A stretch of 64,000 nt of DNA from CAVUXJ01 sp963814975 (GCA_963814975.1 CAWFFB010000006.1:1-64000); one strand, 5' to 3'. Counted from the stretch's first letter, positions 18,387 to 28,756 are shown. Made by a program: numbers and translations. The notes: generated by a model from the sequence alone, not told the origin.

Positions 18387-19307
18387 ATGTCTAGACCGGC
18401 GATTGTTCTGGCGATCCTGTTGGGAGGCGCCCTGCTCGTCTCGGCCCAGGGGCAGCAGCCCGCCCCGGCCGCCCCGCCGCCGAGTACCGGAAGCCTCCGT
18501 CAGCTCATTCCGGGCCACTACGTGTGGAGCTCGAACAACCCGAACAGAGCCGCTCTCAACAGCGGCGTCATCGCCACGAACGACGGCGTGGTGGTGCTCG
18601 ACGCCCTGGAGTCGGAGGCCATCGCAAGGGCGCAGCGCGAAGCGATCGCGAACCTCATCAAGCAGCCGGTGCGCGTGCTGGTGTCGTCTCCGCACCACAA
18701 TCCCTACAGCAAGGGCAACATCGCCTTCCACGATGTGTGGAAGATCGGGCACGAGAACTACAGGACCGACCTGCTGGCGTTGATGGAGCGCGAGAAAATT
18801 TCGGCAGACGAGCAACGGGCCAGGCTCCCGAATCAGACGTACCGCGATCGGCTCACGCTCCACCTTGGCGGCAAGGAGATCCAGGTGCTCTATCTGGGCT
18901 CGGCGCACACGCGCGGCGACAGCGTCATCTTTGTCCCGCAGGACCGGATTGCGTATCCGAGCGAGCTCCTGTTTGCGAACCAGTTTCCGACCTCGGGCGA
19001 AGGCGAGTCGCTTGGATGGCTCCGGGCGTTGGAGGCATTGGACGCGCTCGACGCCGATATCTTCGTGCCGGCCCATGGCCCGATTCCGGATGATCCCCGG
19101 CAGACACGCCAGGAGCTGCGCCGATTCCGACAGATATTCACCGATGCCCGCGATGCTGTCCAGAAGGAGATCGCGCGCGGCGCGACAGAAGATCAGACGG
19201 CCGCCGCCGTGCTGCTGCCCCAGTACGACAAGCTGCCGGTGATGAAGGGCCAGCGAGAGGGCCTGGTGCGCCGGATGTACAAGGAGCTCACCGCCAAGCG
19301 GCCCTGA
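18387..19307 (+). CDS. Exported metallo-beta-lactamase-fold protein with degenerate metal site
   Basis: 306 residues, intact, with a signal peptide (about 1-20, 'AIVLAILLGGALLVSAQ'). The fold is recognised from 'GVIATNDGVVVLDAL' (60-74), 'LGSAHTRGDSVIFVP' (170-184, His174) and 'VPAHGPI' (His230). The normal THxHxDH zinc motif is replaced by 'SSPHHNPYSKGN' (100-111): only one of the usual His/Asp positions remains, although the trailing GN is kept. In the SoxH-like subgroup this motif is normally 'THYHYDHTGGN'. The protein may bind one metal, a different metal or none, and so may be non-hydrolytic. It is followed by a convergent gene and a repeat tract. Confidence 0.8.
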   Translation: MSRPAIVLAILLGGALLVSAQGQQPAPAAPPPSTGSLRQLIPGHYVWSSNNPNRAALNSGVIATNDGVVVLDALESEAIARAQREAIANLIKQPVRVLVSSPHHNPYSKGNIAFHDVWKIGHENYRTDLLALMEREKISADEQRARLPNQTYRDRLTLHLGGKEIQVLYLGSAHTRGDSVIFVPQDRIAYPSELLFANQFPTSGEGESLGWLRALEALDALDADIFVPAHGPIPDDPRQTRQELRRFRQIFTDARDAVQKEIARGATEDQTAAAVLLPQYDKLPVMKGQREGLVRRMYKELTAKRP

Positions 19308-19308
19308 A

Positions 19309-19378
19309 AGGTTCCAAGGGTGCTAGGGTGTAGGGGTGCTAGGAGAGAGGTTCTAAAGGTTCAGCACCCCAGCACCTC
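19309..19378. repeat. Intergenic micro-repeat tract, words GGTGCTAGG / CAGCACCCC
   Basis: Two GGGTGCTAGG-type words and AGGTTCTAAAGG face AGCACCCCAGCACC, forming a hairpin between convergent genes ending at 19307 and 19378. It uses the GCACC word that is tandemly repeated at 5951-6041. Confidence 0.8.
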
Positions 19379-21029
19379 TATTGCGGCAACGTCCACGCGG
19401 TGAGCGTCGTCCCCGCGGGCACCAGGAGGTGCTGCCGGCCGTCGACCATGTAGGTGGTCGGCGACGTTCCGTGCATGGTTGCGCCCAGCTGATAGTTCCA
19501 GAGCAGCTTCCCGTTTCGCGAATCGAGGGCGAGGAGGTTGCCCTCGCTGTCGCCGCTGAAGATCAGGCCAGAGGCTGTCGTGAGCAGGCCCGCCGTCGAG
19601 GGATTCAGATAGCGGAACTCCCATTTCAGCGTGCCTGTCGCCGGGTCGAGCGCGCGGAGCGCCCCGTACACCGGCGACTCGGGCGTGCTCCGCAAACGCT
19701 GGGCGGCGCCGCCGGTGAACCGTTGACCGGGGATGTATTCGGGCTTCCACGCGAAAAACGTCGCGCAGACCTCGCGTGCGTTGACGAAGAACGTTCGCGT
19801 GGAAGGATCGTACGCGGGCGGCCAGAAATTCGTGGCGCCGGTGATGTCGGGGCAGGTGTCCGCGCCTTTCTCGTCCGGCCGGTTTCCCGGCAGCAGCATC
19901 GGCCGGCCGTCGGTGCCGATTTCCTTCGCCCAGGTGGTCGTGACGAACGGTTTGGCCACGATGATCTTTCCGGTCGTGCGATCGAGCGTGTAATAGAACC
20001 CGTTGCGGTTGGCGAACATCAGCACCTTGCGGGGCTGCCCGCCGATGGTGAGATCGGCAAGAATCGGAACCTGCGTCGCGTCCCAGTCGTGCACGTCGTG
20101 CGGTGTGAACTGATAGTGCCAACGGAGCTTGCCCGTATCGGCGTCGAGCGCCACCACCGAATCGCTGTACAGGTTGTCCCCCTCGCGGCTCTCGCTGTGA
20201 TAGTCGGGACCCGGGTTGCCGGTGCCGTAAAAGACCAGGTTCTGCTCCGGATCGTACGCGCCGGTCACCCAGACGCCCGTGCCGCCGATCTTCCAGGAAT
20301 CGCCCGCCCAGGTGTTCGTGGCCCGGCTCGCCGGGTCCGGGAATCGTGTAGAACCGCCACGCGCGCTTGCCCGTGTTCGCCTCGTACGCGTCGATGAACC
20401 CGCGGATGCCGAACTCGCCGCCCGCCACGCCGACGATCACTTTGTCCTTCACGACCAGCGGAGCAATCGTCGAGGCGTAGCCGATCTGGTAGTCCTCCAG
20501 CGTCACATCCCAGACGACCGCGCCGGTCTTGATGTCGAGGGCGAGCAGATGCGCGTCGAGCGTCGTCATGAACAGCTTGTCGCCGAGCACGCCGAATCCC
20601 CGGTTGACCAGCCCGCAGCACGCCGTCAGCCCCGTCGCCGGGAGCTCGCGCCGGTAGCGCCAGATCTGGCGTCCCGGTACGCGCGTCGAGCGCCCAGGCC
20701 ATGTTCAGCGGTCCCGTGACGTACAGCACGTTGTCGCGCAGGAGCGTGGTCGTTTCGAAATTGCCCAGCGTCGCCGTCTGGAACGTCCACTTGGGGACCA
20801 GCCGGTTGACGTTGGCAGGGGTGAGCTGGGTAAGCGGACTGTAGCGGTGGTTGCTGTAGTTGCCGCCGAAGGTCAACCAGTTCGCGCCATCGGGCTTCAG
20901 GCCGCCTGAGATCTCCTGCGACGTCACCAGCGGTGGCGGCGGAGGCGCCTGTTGCGCGATGAGCGCGGCGGCGCCGGCGTACGAGGCCAGCACTGCGATC
21001 CGGGTGAGACGGGCAATCATCGGGCGCAT
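19378..21029 (-). CDS. PQQ-dependent alcohol dehydrogenase-like quinoprotein (two frameshifts)
   Basis: Reading three frames in order gives a full quinoprotein: signal peptide from ATG 21029 ('LTRIAVLASYAGAAALIAQ'), 'NWLTFGGNYSNHRYSPLTQL', the adjacent-cysteine disulfide motif 'LTACCGLVNRG', 'IDAYEANTGKRAWRFYTIPG', then 'GNPGPDYHSESREGDN' and 'TPHDVHDWDATQ', where the Asp pair matches the catalytic base region of methanol/ethanol dehydrogenases, and finally the W-motif repeats near the C-terminus. Breaks lie near 20670 and 20300. It oxidises an unknown substrate in the periplasm with PQQ as cofactor. The cytochrome gene ends 10 bases upstream of its start, so the cytochrome is the likely electron acceptor. 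No PQQ synthesis genes are in the window. Confidence 0.85.
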
Positions 21030-21039
21030 GAGCCTCCCC

Positions 21040-21858
21040 TTACTGCCGAACCGCCGGATCGAATCCACGCAGGCCTTGCAGGTATCGAATGACGTCGTCG
21101 AGATCGCTCTCGCTCAGGCGGTCGACGCCGAAGGCCGGCATCGCAGATTTCGTGTCGCTGACGACCGCCTTCATCTTGTCCTTCTCATATCCCTGAATGC
21201 GCTCGCGCGTATCCATGATCTGAACCGAGAACAGATCTTCGTTCTTCTTGACGCCCTGGATCGGTTGACCGCTCTCTGGCGTGATCGTGACCGGTTCGAA
21301 TCCCGCGCCCAGTTCCTCGATCGAGCCGCGGATCCGCCGCACGATCACGTCGCGCGAGCGCGCGACGCCGACGCGGGAGAGGTCGGGACCCAACCGTCCG
21401 CCGGCGTTGTTCACGCGGTGGCAACCCGAGCAGTTCGCGCGAAAGATCTTCTCGCCGTTCTGGGCATTGCCGCGCGGGGGATCGGTCGGGGCCGGGGCGG
21501 CCAGCGTGCGCAAATACGCCAGGACCTGCCACGTTTCGTGATCGAGCATGCGCGGGTTGGCCGGCATCTCGGTGTTCGGCACGCCACTCTTGATGGTCTT
21601 GAACAGACCGTCATCGGTTCGCCCCGACGCCCACACCTGCGTGATATCGGGGCCGCGAACCCCGCGAGCGTCCATCCCATGACAGTCGGCGCAGCGGCCG
21701 CGGAACAGGCCCATGCCGGCCTGAATCGCCGCCGGATCGCCCTCGAAAGGATTCTTCGCAGGGATCGCCGGCGCGGGAGGACTTGTCTGAGCGGCAAGCC
21801 GACCGCTTCCCAGCAGGCAGAGTATCGCGACCATCAGCATCGAGCGCGTCGAAGTCAT
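21040..21858 (-). CDS. Exported dihaem cytochrome c (Pirellula/Verrucomicrobium haem-binding type)
   Basis: I choose ATG 21858, which has an AGGAG box and starts a clean signal peptide ('SMLMVAILCLLGSGRLAAQ'); the ATG at 21909 would add 17 residues. Two CxxCH sites are present: 'CADCH' (Cys56, Cys59) and 'CSGCH' (Cys143, Cys146). Possible Met ligands lie in 'TEMPANPRML' and 'SAMPAF'. The second half ('GPDLSRVGVARSRD', 'LFSVQIMDTRERI') matches the c-type putative haem-binding domain common in Planctomycetes, Verrucomicrobia and Acidobacteria. It precedes the quinoprotein gene in the same operon and probably passes its electrons to the respiratory chain. The partial cytochrome at the window end belongs to the same family. 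Confidence 0.9.
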   Translation of the reverse strand: MTSTRSMLMVAILCLLGSGRLAAQTSPPAPAIPAKNPFEGDPAAIQAGMGLFRGRCADCHGMDARGVRGPDITQVWASGRTDDGLFKTIKSGVPNTEMPANPRMLDHETWQVLAYLRTLAAPAPTDPPRGNAQNGEKIFRANCSGCHRVNNAGGRLGPDLSRVGVARSRDVIVRRIRGSIEELGAGFEPVTITPESGQPIQGVKKNEDLFSVQIMDTRERIQGYEKDKMKAVVSDTKSAMPAFGVDRLSESDLDDVIRYLQGLRGFDPAVRQ

Positions 21859-21925
21859 ACGCAGCTCCTGGGCCAGTGCACCGCAGACGGATTGAAAGAA
21901 ACGGCTCATTATACGTGACGCCCCT

Positions 21926-24056
21926 TTAGACCGCTACCGGTTGGGCGGACTCGAACACGTCGTAGACGTAGTCGTGCGCCTTGAGCGCCCGGCGTGCGAT
22001 GTCCTGGGCCGCCGGATCTCCGTCCGCACGTTTGAGACGGGCGACCACTTCGGGTCGGTCGCTGAAGACCGCATCGAGGATAGCGTCCCGCGCGGCATCC
22101 GTCTGCTCGACCAGGCTGAGCAATACGCGCGAGCCGTACTTGAGCCACCGTTTCTGCGGCACGAGCGTGCCGTCCGGCAGCCGCCTCGACGACCTGCCGG
22201 CGCAGGACCTGGAGCACGAGCTCCGCGTGGGTCTTTTCGTACGCGACCCCGAGTTTTGCGAAAAGGTCCTTGACCGTCTGGCGGCGCTCCTCGAGGAGGC
22301 GATCGAACAATGCCGGCGTCACCCGTTCGCCCTTTTTCGAATACCGGCCATCGTCGGTCAGGGGGACGCCGTGGAACACAGTCAGGTACAGGAAATGCCA
22401 GAAGATCTCGTAGGTCGCGAGATCGTTCATGAAGCGCAGACCGGTTTTCGGGTCGTCGATCGCCGCCGCGTTGTTGCCCTGGAGCTGCTGATACATGAAT
22501 TCCGTGGCCATGTACATCGCGTAGCGCAACCCATCTTCGGTGGTCGGACCATTCGGGCGGGCGAAGATCCGCTGGCGTTCAGCTTCTGAAAACAGCTTGT
22601 CGACCGTGACGTCGCGCTCGGACAGCACCATCGGGGCAATCCGCCCCTTCTTCAGCACGCCGAGCGCCTCCAGGCGCGCACGTTCTTCATCGGTGGCTTT
22701 GTCCACGACCGATTGAAGCTGATCGAACTCGGTGACGAGCGGCTCGCGGCCCGCGGCGACGTACTCCGGTGCGACGGTGGCCACCCAGCTCTGACGGTAG
22801 GTGTCGTACAGCGTGCCGTCGATGAGGAACAGGCCCGTCAGCCGCTCGCGCAGCTTGTCGAACCAGATGTCCCGGAGCGCCTTCGAATCGTTCTCGGGCG
22901 CTCGGGGGTTCTGCATCTGCGCCGCCATGCCGCCGATCGGCATCGCGCCCGCGAGCGTGGCCACCAGTGCGTTGCGCCGCGTGTAGTGCGACAGCGAGGA
23001 CTCCCACATCGTCACCGTGTGCGGGTCGGGGATGACCATCGCCGGATCGTGACGGAACATGTCTTCGCGGCTGAACAGATAGTCCCACCGGCCGACATTT
23101 GGTCCGATCAGGTTCTCTCGCAATACCCACTGAATCAGCTCCTGCTGCAGCACGAATTCACCGCGCTCGTTGAGGAGCTTCACCTTCAGGGACCCGCGTC
23201 GCACGCCCATGATTTCTTCGAGTCCCTTGAGGAGCGTGCCAACCAGCTTCGCCTCCTGCCATGTTTCGAGCTTGGGGACGTAATAGTAGATGCCGGAGCC
23301 GTTCTTCTTCTGGGACTCGTAGTTGTTGAGCGCGTGAATGACCAGTCCTGGAATGATCGCGGGGACGTCGCGGCCCTCGACCGTGATTTGCCGGTTCACC
23401 AGGTGCAGGCCCGGGACCCGGTGAAAAATGGTCGGCCATTGTTCCGGCGGGAAGTTGATCGTGTACTGGCGCGGCACCTTCTGCCCGCGCTCGTCCTTCA
23501 CGAACTTCGTCGGGTGCGCGAACGGCCGGCCGACCCAGTCGTGGGCGAGGATGTGCTTGAGGTTGCTCCATGCCTGGTAGAGTTGATCGCGGTAGTCGCC
23601 CCCGGCATCCTCCCAGTCCCACATCCACTGCGACGCACCGCTGTTGAGCGCCCCCATCGCCATCCCGAGATCGATGCACGGGCCGGTCCCCTCGAGACCG
23701 GCCGTGGTGACATCTGCCGGGATATCGGGCGAAACTCTCCATGCCGCGGGAGTGGCGCGGCCGAAGAACCGATCCAACATGCCTTGACGGATGTCCGCCA
23801 CGCTCGCGCTGTGCCCGTACGCGTCGCTGACGACGACGCTGCCGTCCACGAAGTCGTAGGTCGCCTCGTTGCGGACGACGCGCGCCTGGAAGGCGTGACG
23901 CGCTTCGAGAATCTCGCGGAAGGCCCCGCTCGTCTGCTCGGTCAGACGTGCGATCGTGTCTTCCACGTTGATCGATCGCCCGTCGATGGATTTCGTGCCG
24001 AAAATCTCTGCGTAGTTGGCGGCGATGTCAGGGCGTATAACCGCGGTTGCTTTCAT
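21926..24056 (-). CDS. Malate synthase (one frameshift near the C-terminus)
   Basis: Start at ATG 24056 ('MKATAVIRPDIAANYAEIFG'); ATG 24080 is also in frame. Recognised from 'MWDWEDAGGDYRDQLYQAW', 'LKVKLLNERGEF', 'GRWDYLFSREDM' and 'GAMPIGGMAAQM', which correspond to the glyoxylate/Mg site and acetyl-CoA pocket of malate synthases. At about 700 residues it is longer than typical malate synthase A. Near 22175 one indel shifts the frame; the natural C-terminus continues ('KRWLKYGSRVLLSLVEQT' to 'VFESAQPVAV'). It condenses glyoxylate with acetyl-CoA in the glyoxylate shunt. No isocitrate lyase is adjacent. The gene is divergent from the MoxR operon. Confidence 0.9.
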
Positions 24057-24261
24057 TGTTTGGGTTCTCCATGGGGGCAAGCCGGCGCAAGTCAGCGATG
24101 CTCGAACTCGAAATTGTATCCCGTATCAGCTGAATTGGGCGACAGACTCTTGATGACCGGCGTTCGGCCGCCGCGCTATACTCCCGCTGTTTGTCGGCCG
24201 CCCAGGGGCGAGCGTTCGGCCGCGGCGTGTCTTCCCCCATCACCGCAGGGACGGAGCGATC

Positions 24262-24384
24262 ATGTTCGGCAAGTACGGCCGGATTCTGGTGGAGAACGGC
24301 CTCGTCCCGGTCGATCGGCGCTCGACGGACGGCTCCCCCGATCCGGTGATGGAGCCCGCTTGGGGTAGGATGAGCCCATTGTGA
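24262..24384 (+). CDS. Possible 40-residue leader ORF coupled to moxR
   Basis: ATG 24262 is preceded by a GGGACGGAGCG purine box and reads 40 codons ('MFGKYGRILVENGLVPVDRR' onward) to a TGA that overlaps the moxR GTG as GTGA. This is the arrangement of translationally coupled genes. I do not recognise the peptide and codon bias alone cannot prove it. It could equally be the remnant of a gene broken upstream by an indel. Confidence 0.25.
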   Translation: MFGKYGRILVENGLVPVDRRSTDGSPDPVMEPAWGRMSPL

Positions 24385-25418
24385 GACCTGATCTGGCGGA
24401 GGCAATCGCATTCCACGAGGCCATCATCGCCGAGGGCAGCAAGGCGCTCGTGGGATACCACACGGCCAAGGCGCTGGCCAATGTCGTCCTGATGTCGGAA
24501 ATTCCGACGACCTACGACAAGAACGAACAGCGCCAGGTCAATGCCGGCAACCTCCTGCTGCGCGGCGTGCCTGGCGTCGGCAAGACCTTCTTCGGGGTCA
24601 TCCTGGCCGCGATCAGCGACGCGAAATTCGCGCGCCTGCAGGGTCGCGCCGACCTTCAGCCGACCGAGGTGGTCGGCTTCCAGATGATCAATCCGGCAAC
24701 GGGCGAGCTGGTGACGGAGTTCGGCCCGTTGGCGTCGGCCGAGGTGATCCTCCTCGACGAGATCAATCGCATCCCGCTCAAGTCCCAGAGCGCGTTCCTC
24801 GAAGGCCTGCAGGATCGAACCGTGACCGTCGGCAAGATGACCTACGAGCTGCCGGCGTTCAGCTTCGCGATCGCCACCATGAATCCGGTGGAGCTCGGGC
24901 AGGGCACGTTCCCCCTGTCGGAAGCCGCGACCGACCGCTTCGCCGTCATGATCAACATCGGATACCTGCCGCCCGAGGAAGAGGAGAAGCTCGCGAAGCT
25001 GGACTTCAAACGCGTCAGGCTCAACATGCTGATGTCCAAGGACCGCATCATCGAGCTGCGCGCCGCCATCAACGAGCACGTCTTTCTGCACGATCGGCTC
25101 GGCAAGTACATCCAGCGGCTCGTCGCCGCCACCCGGCCCTATAATCCCGACACCGACTCGATGATTCGCTCGCCGTCCGAGCTGGTCGAGCGCGGCGTCG
25201 ACCTCGGGGCGTCGCCCCGCGCGATCATCTGCTGGGCCCGCCTCGCGAAAGTCTGGGCGCTGCTCGAGCGCCACCGGACCGAGGTGTATCCGGAGGACAT
25301 TCAGGACCTGGCGCCCTTCATCCTGGGGCACCGGATCTGGCTCGGACCGCACGCGGCGAGCCATGGGCTGACGACGGAGGCGGTGATTCGCGACATCGTG
25401 GAGCGGATAGCCGATCCC
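24381..25418 (+). CDS. moxR: MoxR-family AAA+ ATPase
   Basis: It starts at GTG 24381. Walker A is 'GVPGVGKT' (about 56-63), Walker B is 'VILLDEINRIP' (about 122-132), and sensor 1 lies in 'FAIATMNPVELGQGTFPL'. The 'EAATDRFAVMINIGYL' segment is the MoxR hallmark. The C-terminal lid ends with 'GASPRAIICWARLAKVWALL'. MoxR ATPases act as chaperones that mature VWA-domain or metal-containing proteins; the DUF58 and VWA genes that follow are the usual partners. In this sequence the frame runs straight on into the DUF58 part with no stop, so either the two are fused or an indel has removed the separating stop. An internal ATG at 25419 marks the likely boundary. Confidence 0.9.
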
Positions 25419-26353
25419 ATGACGATGAAGCCGGCGGGCGACCGCGAATCGCTCGTCAACCTCGCCGACATCACCGAAATCGAGCTGCTGATCCTCCGGC
25501 GGATGAAAGGCGTCACGATCGGCGAGCACCGGAGCCGGTCGCAGGGATCCGGCTTCGATTTGGTCGGGCTTCGCGACTGGCAGGCGGGCGATCGACCTTC
25601 TGCGATCGACTGGGCGCAGTCGTCGCTGATGAATTTTTCCCCGGTCATGGTCCGCGAGTTCGAGCAGCCGAGCACCGCGACCGATCGTCGCCATCGCCGA
25701 CCGTTCGCTCTCGATGCAGTGCGGCGTCAACGGCGTGCCGATTGCGGCGGTAGTGGCGCGGGCAATTGCTATTCTCGGCATGTCGGCGAGCTTCTTCCAG
25801 GATCCGTTCGGGCTGGTGACCTTCGACGCGGGCTTCGAGCACCTGGCGGCGATCCGGCCGCGGCGGGGCAAGGGCCATGTCGTGCACTGCGTGGACGCGT
25901 ATCAGCACGACGAGCAGCTGCAGATGATCAAGCGCATGCGGCACCGTCGGCCGCACGCTCGCCGGGTATCTGCGCGACAAGTCGATGCTGCCGGTGATTT
26001 CCGACTTCCTGTTCGACGACGCCGAGGCAGGTTCTGGGGGAGCTCGCGTTCCTGAATACGACCCACGACGTGTTCCTGGTCCTCATCGACAGCGCGTTCG
26101 CTTTCGAGCTGCCGGCGGTATCCGCGGGCTGGATCGAGATGGAAGATGTCGAGACCGGTCGCGTCCGGGACGATCTCGCGCGCCGCGCTTGCCGGTCTCG
26201 CCGGCCGGGTTCGCGCCTGGCAGGATCGCGTCGAACAGGCGGCGAGGAATCTCGACATGGACGTCGTCCGCATCGGGCTGAATCAGATGCTCAGCCGACG
26301 TCGCGTTGGACATGTTCGTCGCCGAACGGCGGCTGCGGAAGACATACAACTAG
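25419..26353 (+). CDS. DUF58 domain protein (several frameshifts, in frame with moxR)
   Basis: 'LLILRRMKGVTIGEHRS' and 'GFDLVGLRDWQAGDRPSAID' are the diagnostic start of DUF58. After a frame change near 25676 the VWA-like core continues ('IADRSLSMQCGVNG', with the DxS MIDAS start), then 'ILGMSASFFQDPFGLVTFDA', 'MLPVISDFLFDDAE', 'HDVFLVLIDSAFAFELPA' and a C-terminus ending at 26353. About four indels are needed. DUF58 proteins are membrane-proximal cytoplasmic partners of MoxR in gene clusters linked to envelope stress and metal-centre insertion. It lies between moxR and two VWA genes, as in Bat operons. Confidence 0.75.
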
Positions 26354-26354
26354 G

Positions 26355-26420
26355 GACCAATCTGAAGCCTGAAGTGTGAAGTCCGATCAGGTTTCGGACT
26401 TCAGTCTCAGGTTTTCAGAA
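26355..26420. repeat. Intergenic micro-repeat tract, words CTGAAGTCCGA / GGACTTCAGTC
   Basis: TGAAGCCTGAAGTGTGAAGTCCGATCAGG faces CGGACTTCAGTCTCAGG, giving a hairpin right after the DUF58 stop and before the next gene's ribosome-binding site (AAGGAGA). Its words are the same as those at 7713-7768. Confidence 0.8.
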
Positions 26421-26439
26421 GCTGGCGAAGGAGACCTTT

Positions 26440-27692
26440 GTGATCGTGTCGACACGCCGACCCCGCGAAATCCGCCGCGTGATGCGGCTTCTCGTGCTCG
26501 CCGTGGCTCTCCCAGCGATGGCGCGGGCGCAGCCGGCCCCAGCCGGCTCCGGCGACCCGTCGATCGTGGAAGTCGATCCCATTCGATGCTGGTGGCGCAC
26601 CAGCACCGGCGCGGTCCGGACCGGCGCCCCATTTTCTCTCGACCTCACGTGCGCGGTTCTGGAGAATGACGCCGTGCGGGTCGTGCCCGACGAGTCCCGG
26701 CTCGGCGGGAACGTCATTCAGATGGCGCCGTTCGAAGTCATCGACAGCGCACACCCGTCGGATCTGTACAGCGGCCAGCGGCGGTTCTTTCAGTACCACT
26801 ATTCGCTGCGCATCATCAGTCCGGATGCGATCGGGAAAGACGTGCACATTCCCGATCTCTCTATCCAGTATCGGGTCAACAGCCGCCTCGCGGGGAATGC
26901 CGCGCTCCAGGGCCGCGATCTCCTGTATTTGCTGCCGCCGCAGACGATCCGCGTGCTGTCGATGGTGCCTGCCGACGCCACCGACGTCCGCGACGCGTCC
27001 GGGCGAGCCCTTTGGCGGAGCCGAATCGCTCGAGAATCGCGCACGCGTCCTCGAGATCCTCGCGCTCACGCTCGTCGCGCTCGGCTCGCTGATGGTGCTC
27101 TTGACCCTCGTCCGCCTGGCGCGCGGCGCCCGACGGACCAAACCCGTCGGCGAGCGCGTGATGGGGCACCGTCGTCTGGTGCGGCTGGCGGCCGATGAGC
27201 TCGCGGCAGTGCAGCGGGAGACCGAACGGCTTGGATGGGACGACGTCCGCATCGAGCGTGCCTTGGCGGCATCAAGGGTCGCGGCCGCGATCGCCATGGG
27301 CCGGCGCGTCAGCCAGAGCGCGGCGGACTCGAACGCAGAACCCGGCGAAGGCCGTCTGGTTGCTCGCACGATGCGAGGGCGAGGGCGCAAGCGGACGTCC
27401 TGGGTCTCGAGCTCGGCCACGGCTGAAGATCTTGCGCGGGAAATCGCCCGGTCGGGGGCGTCCGGAGACCCGGCGACGCGTCAGACGCTCGAGCGCCTTC
27501 AGACGGCGCTGGCCGCCTTTGGCCGCGCCCAATACGGCCAGGAGTCCGTGGTCGACCGGCGGGATCTCGACGCCGCGCTCGCGGGGGCATTGGAGGCGGC
27601 GCGAACGTCTCCGTGCCCGGCATACCTGGCTGAGAGAATATTTCCGTCCCTCCTCGAGCGCCGGGACCGCCGAGCCACAAAGTCAGACGTGA
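26440..27692 (+). CDS. Exported/membrane protein of the MoxR-Bat operon, unknown function (one or two frameshifts)
   Basis: GTG 26440 follows AAGGAGA at a good distance and gives a signal peptide ('VMRLLVLAVALPAMARAQ'). A beta-rich periplasmic domain follows ('GAPFSLDLTCAVLENDAV', 'RRFFQYHYSLRIISPDAI', 'VHIPDLSIQYRVNSRLAG'), similar in style to BatD/oxygen-tolerance proteins. After a frame change near 27005 a transmembrane helix ('LEILALTLVALGSLMVLLTL') leads to a long cytoplasmic helical region. A TGA at 27690-27692 in another frame overlaps the next ATG as TGATG, so the real stop is probably there. In the frame I follow, the sequence instead runs into the VWA gene. BatD-like is my inference. 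Confidence 0.6.
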
Positions 27693-28756
27693 TGCCGTTC
27701 GCGGACCTTCGGACCTTGTTCGATACGCTTGCCGCACAGTGGCGGAACGTGCGCATCGCCGATCTGCAGTTCTCACACCGCGGCGATGCGCGTCTGCTGC
27801 TGCTGGCGCTGGTCGGCTTGACGGTTGTCATCCTGCTGGCGCGGTCGCTGCGGGGAGGAGAACGGGGACGAAGGCGCCTTGTGGTTCCGGCTCTGCTGAA
27901 GGCGATGCCGAGATCCCGGGTGTCGTTTCTCCGGCACGCCCCCGTTCTGTTGAGCGTGGCAGGCCTCGCGTGTTTCGCCGTCGCGTTCGCCGATCCCTAC
28001 ACCCCGCTCGTGCGAAGCGAGGCCTCGTTTCCCGGGCGACGGATCTGTCTGATGGTCGACGCGTCGATGAGCATGCGGATACCGTTCACGGCCGCCACGC
28101 TGAATCGACGAGCCGCGACCGACGGGACCTTCTTCACGACCGTGGCCGCTGCCGAGCGCTTCGTGCATCTGCGGATCAAGGGCCGGTACCGCGACCTGGT
28201 GGCGCTCGTCGAATTCGGCAACGAGGCGTACGTCGTGACGCCGTTCACTCACGACTACGACAATATCCTGCTCAGCATCGGGCTGATCGGCGACCCGACC
28301 GAGTTCGGGCTGTTTCCGGATCGAGGCACGATCATCGGCCGGGCGATCGAGGAAGGCACGGAGCTGTTCAGGGCATTCAAGTTTCTGGAGGCCTCGGGCA
28401 ACATCATGGTGATTTTCACCGACGGCGAGGACACACGCGCCATGATCGGGGATCGTCCGCTGGACGACATCCTCCGGAGCGCGGTTGACGCCGAGGTGCC
28501 GGTGTATTTCGTGCGGACCAACTACGACCGGAAAAAGGGCCAGCTCATTCCCGACGAGTTGTGGATTCCAGCGGTCGAGAAGACCGGCGGCAAGTTCTAC
28601 GCGGCCAGCGACGAGGCCTCGCTGCTCAACGCGATCGCCGACATCGACAGGGTGTCGACCGGGACGATCGAAGTCACACAATACAGCAGCCAGCAGCCGC
28701 AATTCGCGATCTTCGCGCTGATCGCGGCCGCGCTGTGGATGGCGCGGCGGCGCTGA
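27692..28756 (+). CDS. VWA-domain membrane protein (BatA-like)
   Basis: From ATG 27692. Two membrane helices at about residues 33-50 ('LLLLALVGLTVVILLARS') and 75-92 ('APVLLSVAGLACFAVAFA') precede a von Willebrand A domain. The MIDAS is 'MVDASMSM' (DxSxS), with the supporting Thr in 'RGTIIGRAI' and Asp in 'FTDGEDTR'. A final helix ('FAIFALIAAALWMARRR') anchors the C-terminus. BatA-type proteins are inner-membrane VWA proteins matured or regulated by MoxR. The preceding frame is open into this gene, so its exact start depends on resolving the upstream indel. Confidence 0.82.
   Translation: MPFADLRTLFDTLAAQWRNVRIADLQFSHRGDARLLLLALVGLTVVILLARSLRGGERGRRRLVVPALLKAMPRSRVSFLRHAPVLLSVAGLACFAVAFADPYTPLVRSEASFPGRRICLMVDASMSMRIPFTAATLNRRAATDGTFFTTVAAAERFVHLRIKGRYRDLVALVEFGNEAYVVTPFTHDYDNILLSIGLIGDPTEFGLFPDRGTIIGRAIEEGTELFRAFKFLEASGNIMVIFTDGEDTRAMIGDRPLDDILRSAVDAEVPVYFVRTNYDRKKGQLIPDELWIPAVEKTGGKFYAASDEASLLNAIADIDRVSTGTIEVTQYSSQQPQFAIFALIAAALWMARRR

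Noticed and set aside
22713..24368. 551-residue plus-strand frame opposite malate synthase
   Set aside because: Antisense shadow in high-GC DNA; the minus strand encodes malate synthase signatures throughout.
24240..25871. 543-residue minus-strand frame opposite moxR/DUF58
   Set aside because: Antisense shadow of a gene with Walker A/B motifs; low-complexity composition and no homology.
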